Below, one piece after another: positions 37,521-44,879 of a stretch of 64,000 nucleotides of DNA. The stretch spans positions 1-64,000 of the forward strand of contig NZ_JAYRMI010000004.1 in the NCBI RefSeq assembly GCF_041904905.1, written 5' to 3'. Source of the stretch: Zoogloea sp041904905 (GTDB lineage: Bacteria; Pseudomonadota; Gammaproteobacteria; Burkholderiales; Rhodocyclaceae). Each line of letters starts with the position of its first letter. Within the stretch, counting starts at the first letter, position 1. Made by a program: the position numbers and the translations under genes. The notes beneath the pieces are model-generated. The model saw only the letters and a program-made list of their open reading frames with translations. It ran no database searches and was not told the origin of the DNA.

Positions 37521-37775
37521 CTAGACCCGCGCCATCTGCGCCGGCGACAGCCCCACCTGGGTGGTGAGCGTGCCTTCGTCGCCGTTCCACCACAGGGCCA
37601 CCCAGGCGGTGCCGTCCGGGTCGATGCGTTCCACCTCGCAGACGGCGCCCACCATGTCCTCGAACATGATGAGTTCGTCCTCGTCCAGATCGGGGTCGAG
37701 GGTGATGGCGAGGACGCGCACCGGGTCGCCGATGGCGACGGGGTTGCCCTTGTGGTCGATGGTGGTGGCTGGCAT
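37521..37775 (-). CDS. Small conserved protein, possibly nif-associated
   Basis: An 84-residue acidic protein on the opposite strand to its neighbours, between nafY and nifF. It begins MPATTIDHKGNPVAIGDPVRV and continues with beta-strand-like segments (AVCEVERIDPDGTAWVALWW) that suggest a small SH3-like barrel. The family is unknown to me. Its position inside a nif accessory cluster and the shared upstream NifA-like site at 37814 suggest co-regulation. The composition is strongly protein-like, so I consider it real. Confidence 0.65.
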   Translation of the reverse strand: MPATTIDHKGNPVAIGDPVRVLAITLDPDLDEDELIMFEDMVGAVCEVERIDPDGTAWVALWWNGDEGTLTTQVGLSPAQMARV

Positions 37776-37813
37776 GGCGGGCTCCGTGGGCTTGGCTTGA
37801 ATGTGCCCGGCGG

Positions 37814-37829
37814 TGTCGGCAAAGCGACA
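37814..37829. promoter_or_regulatory. Possible second NifA site
   Basis: TGT-CGGCAAAGCG-ACA has the exact TGT-N10-ACA form, in the divergent gap between the small minus-strand gene and nifF. The nearest -24/-12 candidate for nifF is weak (GG at 37851, GC at 37863), so activity is uncertain. Confidence 0.45.
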
Positions 37830-37899
37830 GCCGCCGGGGTCTTGAACGGTGGCGTGCAACAGGCGTGCCACCCCGTCCGATAAACGCGCAGGAGCGAAC

Positions 37900-38460
37900 A
37901 TGAACAAGATTGGCCTTTTCTTCGGCACCGAAACCGGCACCACCCGCCTGGTGGCCAAGAAGCTGCACAAGAAGATCGGCGAGGACATCTGCGACAAGCC
38001 GATCAACGTGAACCGCATCACCCCGGCCGAGATGCTGCAGTACGACGCGCTGATCCTGGGAACGCCCAGCTACGGCGAAGGCGAGATCCCCGGCAACGGC
38101 ATCTCCGGCTGCTTCGAGCCCAACTGGGCGGAGTTCCTCGCCAAGTTCGACACCGCGCCCGACCTCAGCGGCAAGCGCATCGCCTTCTTCGGCCTGGGCG
38201 CCCAGGAGCGCTACTCGGAGCGTTTCTGCAGCTCGCTGTTCGCGCTCTACACCGTGTTCAAGGGCTGGGGCGCCGAGATCGTCGGCGACTGGCCGACCGA
38301 CGGCTACACCTTCGCCCACTCCGCGGCGGCGGTGGATGGGCGCTTCGTCGGCCTCGTCATCGACCAGCGCACCCAAGGCATGTTCACCGACGAGCGCATC
38401 GACACCTGGCTGGCGCAGGTCAAGCCCCTGCTGCAGGAGAAGACCACCGCGGCGGCCTGA
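37900..38460 (+). CDS. nifF: Flavodoxin (NifF-type)
   Basis: A 186-residue long-chain flavodoxin. The FMN phosphate loop FGTETGTTRLVAKKLHKKIG, the aromatic loop GTPSYGEGEIPGNGISG and the GLGAQERYSERF segment are characteristic. The extra acidic loop residues of nitrogenase-donating flavodoxins are present (EGEIPG). It should deliver electrons from NifJ to the nitrogenase Fe protein. An AGGAG Shine-Dalgarno precedes the ATG. It heads a tight set with the rhodanese, an unknown protein and an AAA ATPase. Confidence 0.9.
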   Translation: MNKIGLFFGTETGTTRLVAKKLHKKIGEDICDKPINVNRITPAEMLQYDALILGTPSYGEGEIPGNGISGCFEPNWAEFLAKFDTAPDLSGKRIAFFGLGAQERYSERFCSSLFALYTVFKGWGAEIVGDWPTDGYTFAHSAAAVDGRFVGLVIDQRTQGMFTDERIDTWLAQVKPLLQEKTTAAA

Positions 38461-38489
38461 GCGCCGCCGCCCGATCTGAAGGAAACCCC

Positions 38490-38807
38490 ATGACCTACCA
38501 CTGCATCCCTGCCGCCGAAGCCGTCGCGCTCATCCGCGTCGAGCCGGGCGTGGCGCTGTTCGACGTGCGCGACCTGGCGAGCTACCGGCGCGCCCACATC
38601 GACGGCGCCGCCCATCTCGCCGAAGACCGCTTCTTTGCCTGGACGCGCCGCCTCGATAAGGCCGCGCCGGTGCTCATCTACTGCTACCACGGCAACGCCA
38701 GCAAGACCTACGCCCAGATGTTTGCCGACTTCCACTTCACCCGGGTGTTCAGCATCGACGGCGGCTACCCGGCGCTGGAGACGGCCTTCGCCGCAACCGA
38801 GGCATGA
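38490..38807 (+). CDS. Rhodanese-like sulfurtransferase (GlpE-like, single domain)
   Basis: A 105-residue single-domain rhodanese. The active-site loop CYHGNAS carries the persulfide-forming Cys, and the FDVRD and SIDGGYPAL segments are typical. In a nif cluster such a protein may donate or relay sulfur for Fe-S cofactor assembly. It lies 29 bases after nifF and overlaps the next gene by four bases. Confidence 0.88.
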   Translation: MTYHCIPAAEAVALIRVEPGVALFDVRDLASYRRAHIDGAAHLAEDRFFAWTRRLDKAAPVLIYCYHGNASKTYAQMFADFHFTRVFSIDGGYPALETAFAATEA

Positions 38808-39172
38808 GCATCGACAACGTGACCGCCTGGGTGGCCGCCCATCCCCTCACGCCCGGCGACGTGGATTGCGCCACCACGGTGATGCTCAAGATCCTCGACG
38901 GCAAATGCAAGATGAGCGAGACCGACAAGCGGGTGATGGCTGTGCTCTACGACGCCGTGAAGCACCGCCCCGGCCAGCGCTTTGGCGACGACCTGCACGC
39001 GCTCATCGCCCAGGCCCGCGCCCCCGGCGGCGAGGCGCTGCGGGATTTCATCTACGAAAAACGCGTGCTCGCCGAAACCACGCTGTCGCGCCCCGTGATG
39101 AAGGCCTTCAAGGCCATGATCCGGGCCGAAGGCCTGTTCGCCGGGCTTGAAGAAGAGGACGCCGACGCATGA
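38804..39172 (+). CDS. Conserved hypothetical protein, nif-linked
   Basis: A 122-residue, mostly helical protein (LTPGDVDCATTVMLKILDGKCKMSETDKR, then VMKAFKAMIRAEGLFAG). It has two Cys and no signal peptide or membrane segment. Overlaps with the rhodanese gene before it and the AAA ATPase gene after it (ATGA in each case) make it part of one translationally coupled unit. I do not recognise the family; a partner or adaptor of the ATPase is the simplest idea. Confidence 0.75.
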   Translation: MSIDNVTAWVAAHPLTPGDVDCATTVMLKILDGKCKMSETDKRVMAVLYDAVKHRPGQRFGDDLHALIAQARAPGGEALRDFIYEKRVLAETTLSRPVMKAFKAMIRAEGLFAGLEEEDADA

Positions 39173-40863
39173 AGCTGCAGATCGAACAGGCCCACATCGA
39201 AGCCATGATGGCCGCTTTCCCCCGGCTCGACCCGGTGCGCGAGCAGCTCCGCTTCGGGCATCGGGTGGAGATCCCCTTCCACACCCTCGAAGCGCCCGAG
39301 CTGGATCTGCTCGAAACCCGCTACCGCGCCGGCGACGCCGAAGACCGCGCCAAGGCCGCGCAGATCGCCACCCTGCGCCACGCGCTGGCCGGCGGCGGGC
39401 GGCGCTTCGAGCCCGAAGAGCTGGAGATGGCCGTGCCCGCCATCGCCCGCTACCTGGCCGAAGACGCCAGCCGCGGCTGGGTGTTTTCGGCCGGCATCAA
39501 CGGCAAGCCGCTGGCCTACGTGGTCACGCGGCTGGATTTCACCCCGCCTTCCGAAGAAGAGAGCGGCAAGATCTTCGTGGAGCTGAAAGCCAACTCCCGC
39601 GCCCGCCTTGCGGCCACCACCCTGCGCATCACCGGGCCGGACATCGCCGGGCGCACCATCGCCGAAGTCTTCGCCGCCAAGGGCTACGTGAAGGAAACCC
39701 CGGCGCTCCTCGCCAGCTACGACGAGATGGCCGCCCGCTACTTCGACTGGCGCGGGCAGTACGGCGCGCAGTTCTCGGGCACCGGCGTGGGCTGGTTTGC
39801 CGAGAACCCCACCGCCACCCACCGGGACACCGACTACTCCCGCAAGGACCAGATCATCCTCTCATCCACCGGATCGCCCGCGCGGCTGGTGAACGACGAG
39901 AGCATCCTGGGCGAACGGGTGCTGGCGCTCGACGCCACCGGCGACATCCTCGCCAAGTTCGTCCGCCGGGTGATGCGCGGCGCGCGCTTGTCGGGCAAGG
40001 AAGAAGCCGAGGTGGAAGACGCCCAGGCCAGCATCGGCAAGGGCCTGTTCACCGAGCTGCCGGTGCATTTCTTCATCCTGATGTTCCACCTCGATCTGCA
40101 CCACTACGTGTGGGTGCATGTGGAAGACATGCAGCCCTACGCCTACCAGCCCGAGCTGAAGGACAAGCTGGTGCTGCCCCCCGAGCAGACCGACCTCATC
40201 GACATCCTCACCGCCGAAATGGACGTGCTGATGGACGACATCGTGGCCGGCAAGAGCGGCGGCACCACCGTGCTGTGCGCCGGCCCCCCGGGCGTGGGCA
40301 AGACGCTCACCGCCGAGGTGTACTCCGAAATCATCCGCCGTCCGCTCTACCGCGTGCACTCCGGCCAGCTGGGCCTCAACGTGGCCGCGATGGAAACCGT
40401 GCTCAAGGACGTCCTCACCCGCGCCCAGCGCTGGGGCGCCGTGATGCTCATCGACGAAGCCGACGTCTACATCAAGCGCCGCGACGACAACATCACCATG
40501 AACGCCGTCGTCGGCGTCTTCCTGCGCGTGCTCGAATACTTCAACGGCCTGCTCTTCCTCACCACCAACCGCGTGGACGACATCGACGAAGCCATCGTCT
40601 CCCGCTGCATCGCCCTCATCCGCTTCCATCCGCCCAGCCGAGAAGACCGCCGCAAGATCTGGGGCGTGATGGCGGAACAGTTCGGTCTGCAGATCGCGCC
40701 GGAACTGCTGGAGCGGCTACCGGACATCTTCCCGCAGGCATCCGGCCGCGACATCAAGGGGCTGGCGAAGCTGGTGGGGAAATACTGCAGCCAGAAGGGG
40801 GTTGAGGCGGAGGAGGGGGTGTTTCGGAGGTGTGCGGTGTTCAGGGCGATGGAGGTGGGGTAG
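39169..40863 (+). CDS. AAA-type ATPase in a nif accessory operon
   Basis: A 564-residue protein. Residues 1-320 are a long N-terminal region without a recognised domain. The AAA module follows: Walker A GPPGVGKTLTAE near residue 372, Walker B VMLIDEADVYI near 424, and the sensor/arginine-finger region DIDEAIVSRC near 471. The C-terminal lid has GRDIKGLAKLVGKYC. Such ATPases remodel proteins. Coupling to the upstream unknown gene and rhodanese behind nifF suggests a maturation or repair task for nitrogenase or its electron chain. The tail (EEGVFRRCAVFRAMEVG) looks atypical and may be an extension. Confidence 0.8.
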   Translation: MKLQIEQAHIEAMMAAFPRLDPVREQLRFGHRVEIPFHTLEAPELDLLETRYRAGDAEDRAKAAQIATLRHALAGGGRRFEPEELEMAVPAIARYLAEDASRGWVFSAGINGKPLAYVVTRLDFTPPSEEESGKIFVELKANSRARLAATTLRITGPDIAGRTIAEVFAAKGYVKETPALLASYDEMAARYFDWRGQYGAQFSGTGVGWFAENPTATHRDTDYSRKDQIILSSTGSPARLVNDESILGERVLALDATGDILAKFVRRVMRGARLSGKEEAEVEDAQASIGKGLFTELPVHFFILMFHLDLHHYVWVHVEDMQPYAYQPELKDKLVLPPEQTDLIDILTAEMDVLMDDIVAGKSGGTTVLCAGPPGVGKTLTAEVYSEIIRRPLYRVHSGQLGLNVAAMETVLKDVLTRAQRWGAVMLIDEADVYIKRRDDNITMNAVVGVFLRVLEYFNGLLFLTTNRVDDIDEAIVSRCIALIRFHPPSREDRRKIWGVMAEQFGLQIAPELLERLPDIFPQASGRDIKGLAKLVGKYCSQKGVEAEEGVFRRCAVFRAMEVG

Positions 40864-40916
40864 GCCAGACGTCAAGGGCAATTGCCGGCAAGCGCTGGAC
40901 AGGGGAGAGTGAGGAA

Positions 40917-40934
40917 TGTACATTTTTACGTACA
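40917..40934. promoter_or_regulatory. YefM operator candidate
   Basis: TGTAC-ATTTTTAC-GTACA is an inverted repeat that carries the TGTACA-type core bound by YefM repressors. It ends 16 bases upstream of the antitoxin start, consistent with autorepression. Confidence 0.6.
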
Positions 40935-40950
40935 ACTCCGGAGCCAACAC

Positions 40951-41202
40951 ATGGACGCCATCTCTTACTCTGCCGCCCGCGCCAACCTCGCCACCACGAT
41001 GGACCGCGTGTGCAACGACCACGAACCCCTCATCATCACCCGCGGCGGCCAGCAGTCGGTGGTGATGCTCTCGCTGGAAGACTTCAAGGCCCTTGAAGAA
41101 ACCGCCTACCTGCTGCGCAGCCCCGCAAACGCCAGACGCCTGCTGGCCGCAACCGAGCAACTCAACGCCGGGCAAGGAAGCGAACGAAAGCTGGCCGAAT
41201 GA
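40951..41202 (+). CDS. yefM: YefM-family antitoxin (Phd/YefM fold)
   Basis: An 83-residue antitoxin. The DNA-binding N-terminus begins MDAISYSAARANLATTMDRV and continues ITRGGQQSVVMLSLEDFKALEETAYLL, the typical Phd/YefM signature; the C-terminus should bind and neutralise YoeB. An operator-like palindrome precedes it, and it overlaps the toxin gene by four bases. Confidence 0.95.
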   Translation: MDAISYSAARANLATTMDRVCNDHEPLIITRGGQQSVVMLSLEDFKALEETAYLLRSPANARRLLAATEQLNAGQGSERKLAE

Positions 41203-41453
41203 GACTGATCTTCGCCGACGCCGCCTGGGAGGATTACCTCTTCTGGCAGCAGCAGGACAAGCGGATGGTGGAGCGCATCAACACGCTCATCAAGGAAACC
41301 CAGCGCGAACCCTTCTCCGGCATCGGCAAGCCGGAGCCCTTGAAACACGCGCTGGCCGGCTACTGGTCCCGGCGGATCACCGACGAGCATCGGATGGTTT
41401 ATAAGGTGGATGGGGATGCGCTGCTGATTGCGCAGTTGAGGTATCACTATTAG
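41199..41453 (+). CDS. yoeB: YoeB-family mRNA interferase toxin
   Basis: An 84-residue RelE/ParE-superfamily toxin. The YoeB signature is strong: FADAAWEDYLFWQQQDK, EPFSGIGKPEPLKHALAGYWSRRI and the terminal LLIAQLRYHY with catalytic His. YoeB cleaves mRNA at the ribosomal A site. The pair sits at the boundary between the nif operon and an AT-richer island. Confidence 0.97.
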   Translation: MRLIFADAAWEDYLFWQQQDKRMVERINTLIKETQREPFSGIGKPEPLKHALAGYWSRRITDEHRMVYKVDGDALLIAQLRYHY

Positions 41454-41656
41454 CAGCCCGATGCAAAACCCCGAGAGCCCAGGCCAGCACGACCTCTCGC
41501 TGTCTGACTTCTCAAGACCTCATTCCCGGAGTTGGTTGCTCAATCTGAGCTATTGGGCCTTGAGCAGGCGCTCTGGCGGGATCGACGGGCGGCCTGTCCT
41601 GGCGTAGATCCCGTCAAGCTCCCCCGAATGGCGACAGCGCTGTCTCGACCAGCTTC

Positions 41657-42283
41657 TTACAGCTCAGCCTCAAATGAAAGGCTTTCAAGTGAAAAGAGCT
41701 GCCGTCCAACAGGCAATGCTGTAGTTCCCTTTTCGTCATGATTAAATTCGATATGTTCTTTCCAATTTCCCCAAACTTGCTCGGCGCTCAAGCCAACCAT
41801 ATCTTTCAGAATGGCTGACCACCCAATACTTAGACCGTTTCCACCTGCGGCTTTTATTTCAGCAAACAGCTTTGCTACGTGATCAGAAAGCCCCGCCTCG
41901 TTCCGAATAATGATGGTCATGGCCGCGTGGGGGCGATCTCCTAATATTTGTCCATAGAAGGAAAAGCAGCCTAAGGTATAACCGTTTATAAATACGTCGT
42001 AGTGGTTGTGACTATCTTCAAAAGAGACTTGTAACGGGATTTCGCAGTGTTCTGTTTCGTTTAGCCAAAGCCGAAATGTTCCCTGGTATGTGTGGATGGG
42101 GACTGGTGAAACGTGTAAATCAATCTTTGAAGATCGTTTGTTTAATAGGCAGCCGAAGTGGTGGCCAAGCTTTAGATTCATTTCCGTCGTGTGAGCAAAA
42201 AGGGCTTTGTACAGTCGCTCGTCCCAGTTGCGTGCCCAATAGACTTTCGCCGTTTTAGTTCCCTGAGATTTAAATAGACCCAT
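41657..42283 (-). CDS. Hypothetical protein in AT-richer island
   Basis: A 208-residue protein with no recognised domain, signal peptide or membrane segment. Notable stretches are MGLFKSQGTKTAKVYWARNW, FRLWLNETEHCEIPLQVSFEDSHNHYDVFI and LSIGWSAILKDMVGLSAEQVWGNW. Base composition is visibly AT-richer than the flanking core genes, and codon choice is less biased, which suggests transfer. It is followed on the same strand (upstream in coordinates) by two more island genes. The function is unknown. Confidence 0.65.
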   Translation of the reverse strand: MGLFKSQGTKTAKVYWARNWDERLYKALFAHTTEMNLKLGHHFGCLLNKRSSKIDLHVSPVPIHTYQGTFRLWLNETEHCEIPLQVSFEDSHNHYDVFINGYTLGCFSFYGQILGDRPHAAMTIIIRNEAGLSDHVAKLFAEIKAAGGNGLSIGWSAILKDMVGLSAEQVWGNWKEHIEFNHDEKGTTALPVGRQLFSLESLSFEAEL

Positions 42284-42380
42284 AGTCGGATCCCTTCAAT
42301 GTGTTCTAGCTGGGTGATGCAAAACTATTTAGTGGCGTCGTAAACGTTGTTGTCGGGTGGCGTCGCTCCGACCAGTAGTT

Positions 42381-42532
42381 GTAGGTCGGGTTAGCCCGTC
42401 AGGGCGTAACCCGACATCCCACCGCCAGATTTGCGGCATGCCCCATGGGTCGTCAACCGTATAGAATTTTTCATCCGTGCCCGCGGCGGGTTTAGGGGAT
42501 TGTCGGGTTACGCTGCGCCAACCCGACCTACA
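42381..42532. mobile_element. MITE-like element with terminal inverted repeats
   Basis: A 152-base segment bounded by GTAGGTCGGGTT and its exact reverse complement AACCCGACCTAC. Each end also forms an internal hairpin (GTCGGGTTAGCCC...GTAACCCGAC on the left, GTCGGGTT...AACCCGAC on the right). It has no ORF. It occupies the 324-base gap between two island genes. A decayed copy of one end (GTAGATCGGGTTGGG) lies near 43403. Confidence 0.65.
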
Positions 42533-42607
42533 TTTACTTCGAGAACGGAAACGAGCTCATCGAGCATGGCGATCAGTTCGTTAGTTTGTGGGCCAGTTTT
42601 CTTGAAT

Positions 42608-43378
42608 TTAGAACGGTATGTCGTCCTCGGATTTCTCAGTGCGGGAAAGGATAAAGTGATTTTCATTTTCGTCAATCCAAGCCCAGCCTTCATCAGTGAT
42701 TCGTAAGCCAGGGTAGCCCTCGCCGTCGATGTCGTTCCAGATTTCAGCCTCCATTATGAAATTTTTGTTCAGCAATCTCCGTACAGCAACGTTAAATCCC
42801 ATTCCAGTTATTTCTGCCCTTTCTGCACTTCTCTTGATGGTCGAGACTTGGGCGGAATACGAAGGCATATATGCTTCGCCGGCGATAACTGCCAGAACAA
42901 GAATTTCAGGTTGCGATAGGCCGCTTACTGGAGAGATGGGGTCAGCTTCGGCGATTTCGTTGAGCACGGCATCTTGCTGTAGCAGTGCCTTTAGCTTAGC
43001 CGTAAGATTAGATTTAAGCTTTTCAAAGTCGCTTGGTGAGTCGGCTTGGTAAGGAATGATGCTTCTGTGTTGGATGTCGAAAGGGTATTTTTTTCCGGGC
43101 CGCTCTTCCGAGCAAACTATTACAACAGGGCGTTTTGAGGCGAAGGAAAAGCCAAGTTCGTACCACACATTTGGGTTGTCTGTTGTGATGTCAGCCAGGC
43201 AAATGGTGGCCTGCTTAATGCCTTTTTCGATGGCGTCGATTGGGACTTGTACGCCAGGGTCCGCGTCCACTCGATATGCCTCAAGGCCCGCAGCTTCAAT
43301 TGCGGGTTTGTATATGTCGGTGTATCGCTTGTCGAACTTGGCTCCATCAAATGGTTGTATTACGAAACAAGTGGCCAT
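42608..43378 (-). CDS. TIR / nucleoside deoxyribosyltransferase-like protein with C-terminal wHTH-like region
   Basis: A 256-residue protein. Residues 1-110 look like a TIR or nucleoside-2-deoxyribosyltransferase-like fold: ATCFVIQPFDGAKFDKRYTD, then ATICLADITTDNPNVWYELGFSFA, in which the Glu of YELG is the expected catalytic or NAD-contacting residue, and KRPVVIVCSEE. The C-terminal half (about 150-256) ends with a small winged-helix-like region (AEITGMGFNVAVRRLLNKNFI, LRITDEGWAWIDENE). Such proteins often occur in defence loci, where they may bind or cleave NAD or nucleotides. The AT-rich setting fits this, but no partner typical of a named system is next to it. Confidence 0.65.
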   Translation of the reverse strand: MATCFVIQPFDGAKFDKRYTDIYKPAIEAAGLEAYRVDADPGVQVPIDAIEKGIKQATICLADITTDNPNVWYELGFSFASKRPVVIVCSEERPGKKYPFDIQHRSIIPYQADSPSDFEKLKSNLTAKLKALLQQDAVLNEIAEADPISPVSGLSQPEILVLAVIAGEAYMPSYSAQVSTIKRSAERAEITGMGFNVAVRRLLNKNFIMEAEIWNDIDGEGYPGLRITDEGWAWIDENENHFILSRTEKSEDDIPF

Positions 43379-43423
43379 GTGGTTCCTGTATTTAAGTAGT
43401 TGTAGATCGGGTTGGGAGCGGGG

Positions 43424-44134
43424 TTACCAGCCACCGGTGAGTTCCCCGCGAAGCGCAGCGTGGCAACCGTAGAAGAGATTGGCGGTGTCTCTTAATATGC
43501 TGGTCATGGCCTTGGCGAGTTCGTCATTAAACGTGAATGTCTTCAAAATTTCGTCGCTGGCGCCAACGACTAGAAAAACCTTCACTGGTTTGGCTCCCTT
43601 TTCAAGTTGAGAAAGCACTTTGTCGACGTTGCTTTCGCGATGGACCGATTTGTTCGCGTCTTGGGTTTTGTGTTTTGTTACGGGATAGCGAAAGAATGTG
43701 CTTGTTGAGTCGGTGGCCTCGATTTCCGAAACCCAACCATCAAGTTCGGGCGGAAACTCCCAGTTAGTGCTAGTGTGTTTTTCCAAGTACTCAGCGTGGC
43801 CCGACAGAAGGCTGCGAAAGTAGGTGTAGAGGTCTTGCACTCCGTGGACGGAATACATGGGTTTCCATTTGGTGCCGACCACAACCTTGGGTTCGCCGTC
43901 GAAGGGCTCTTGATCAAATGGTATTTGGAACTTTCTGTGAAATATGATGATGCCCGACTTAAGAAACAGTTCGATCGAGTGGCGGTAGAGAAAGCTGGCA
44001 GGAAGGTGCGCATTCAGGCTCGGCGATTCAGACTGCGACGACAACACTGAGTCAGCGGCGTGCTTGAAAGAGTTTGCGACAGACCCGAATCCGAGATCGA
44101 AGTGCTGGTCGAGTGGCGTGAGTAGATAGTTCAC
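43424..44134 (-). CDS. Hypothetical HEPN-like protein in island
   Basis: A protein of about 236 residues without a firm family assignment. The segment HLPASFLYRHSIELFLKSGI resembles the helix of HEPN-type or abortive-infection proteins, but a clear RxxxxH motif is not evident. A GTG at 44134 with a GAGG Shine-Dalgarno is preferred to a TTG five codons upstream. It is the first of three minus-strand island genes and lies 45 bases upstream of the TIR-like gene, so both may be co-transcribed. Confidence 0.6.
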   Translation of the reverse strand: MNYLLTPLDQHFDLGFGSVANSFKHAADSVLSSQSESPSLNAHLPASFLYRHSIELFLKSGIIIFHRKFQIPFDQEPFDGEPKVVVGTKWKPMYSVHGVQDLYTYFRSLLSGHAEYLEKHTSTNWEFPPELDGWVSEIEATDSTSTFFRYPVTKHKTQDANKSVHRESNVDKVLSQLEKGAKPVKVFLVVGASDEILKTFTFNDELAKAMTSILRDTANLFYGCHAALRGELTGGW

Positions 44135-44149
44135 TCTATAAGCCCTCAA

Positions 44150-44560
44150 CGTGAAGTGGCCGACAAATGTCGCGTCCCACAGGGTAGAAGACTGTCGTCT
44201 ACCCTGCGAATTTCTTCTAACCGACTGTTTTCAATGAAGTACTGCCGAATCAATTGCGTCACCCTGTCGCCTATCACCCTTAGCCCCTTCGCTGCAGTAA
44301 CAGCGAGGCCCCATCCTTGCCCCTGCAGCGGGTGGCTTCGTTCAGTCTTGCGCCCCGTGTCGTATGCCGTGTCAATCTACTGCGTGCCGCTTCAGCCCGC
44401 AAGCATGGTGTCGATCTCCTGAAGCCGTGCGCGCAACCAAGCCTGCCCGGCTTGGTGGGCTCGGTGACGTCGTGGGAGCGGGCGCCCTTGTTGATGGGGC
44501 GTGAAGGGGATGTTGCCCGGGCGATCCTGTCGTTGCTGGCCATCGTGCTGATGCCGGATG
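44150..44560. other. Intergenic stretch without recognisable content
   Basis: About 410 bases between the island's first gene and the second 21-bp repeat array. Reading frames here have no coding character. A promoter for the minus-strand genes is expected near 44150-44230 but none is convincing. Composition changes from AT-richer to GC-rich across the stretch, marking the island edge. Confidence 0.5.
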
Positions 44561-44845
44561 CGTCAGTGTTCATGTTTGGGGCGCTAACCCTCATGTTGGC
44601 CTGCGCAACCCTCATGTTGACCGGCGCAACCCTTATGTTGAGTCGCGTAACCTTTCTGTTCACGACGCTAACCCTTATGTTGACGGCCCAATGCTTCATG
44701 TTGGTGCGTCAACTGTTTATGTTGACGGCCGAAACCCTTATGTTGCGACGTGAACATAAGGGTTAGCGCGGTGAACTGTTTATGTTGGCGGCCCAACATA
44801 AAGGTTTGGCGGGCCGGTTGTTGATGTTGGGCGTGCAACATCGTC
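44560..44845. repeat. Tandem array of 21-bp units with inverted members
   Basis: About 13 consecutive 21-bp units with consensus near CGCAACCCTTATGTTGACGG. The first nine run in one direction. Units at about 44750 and 44792 are reversed (AACATAAGGGTT and AACATAAAGGTT) while keeping the 21-base phase, as does a partial copy near 44836. It has no Shine-Dalgarno-led ORF; the heptapeptide readings on either strand (such as LMLTGAT) follow from the 21-base period. It has the same period as the array at 7594-7950 but an unrelated sequence. Confidence 0.85.
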
Positions 44846-44879
44846 GTTGCAGACGTGCACATCATGGGTTGCGCGGCGG

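Noticed and set aside
37786..37802. Sigma-54 promoter for nifF or the small minus-strand gene (TGGCTTGAATGTGCC and its complement)
   Set aside because: The spacing is one base short in both orientations.
41454..41656. Additional small gene after yoeB
   Set aside because: Frames there are short, have no Shine-Dalgarno and no protein-like composition.
44317..44766. Possible membrane protein with LML-type repeats across the second array
   Set aside because: Its hydrophobic look follows from the 21-base unit; there is no start signal, and the reversed units break the pattern.
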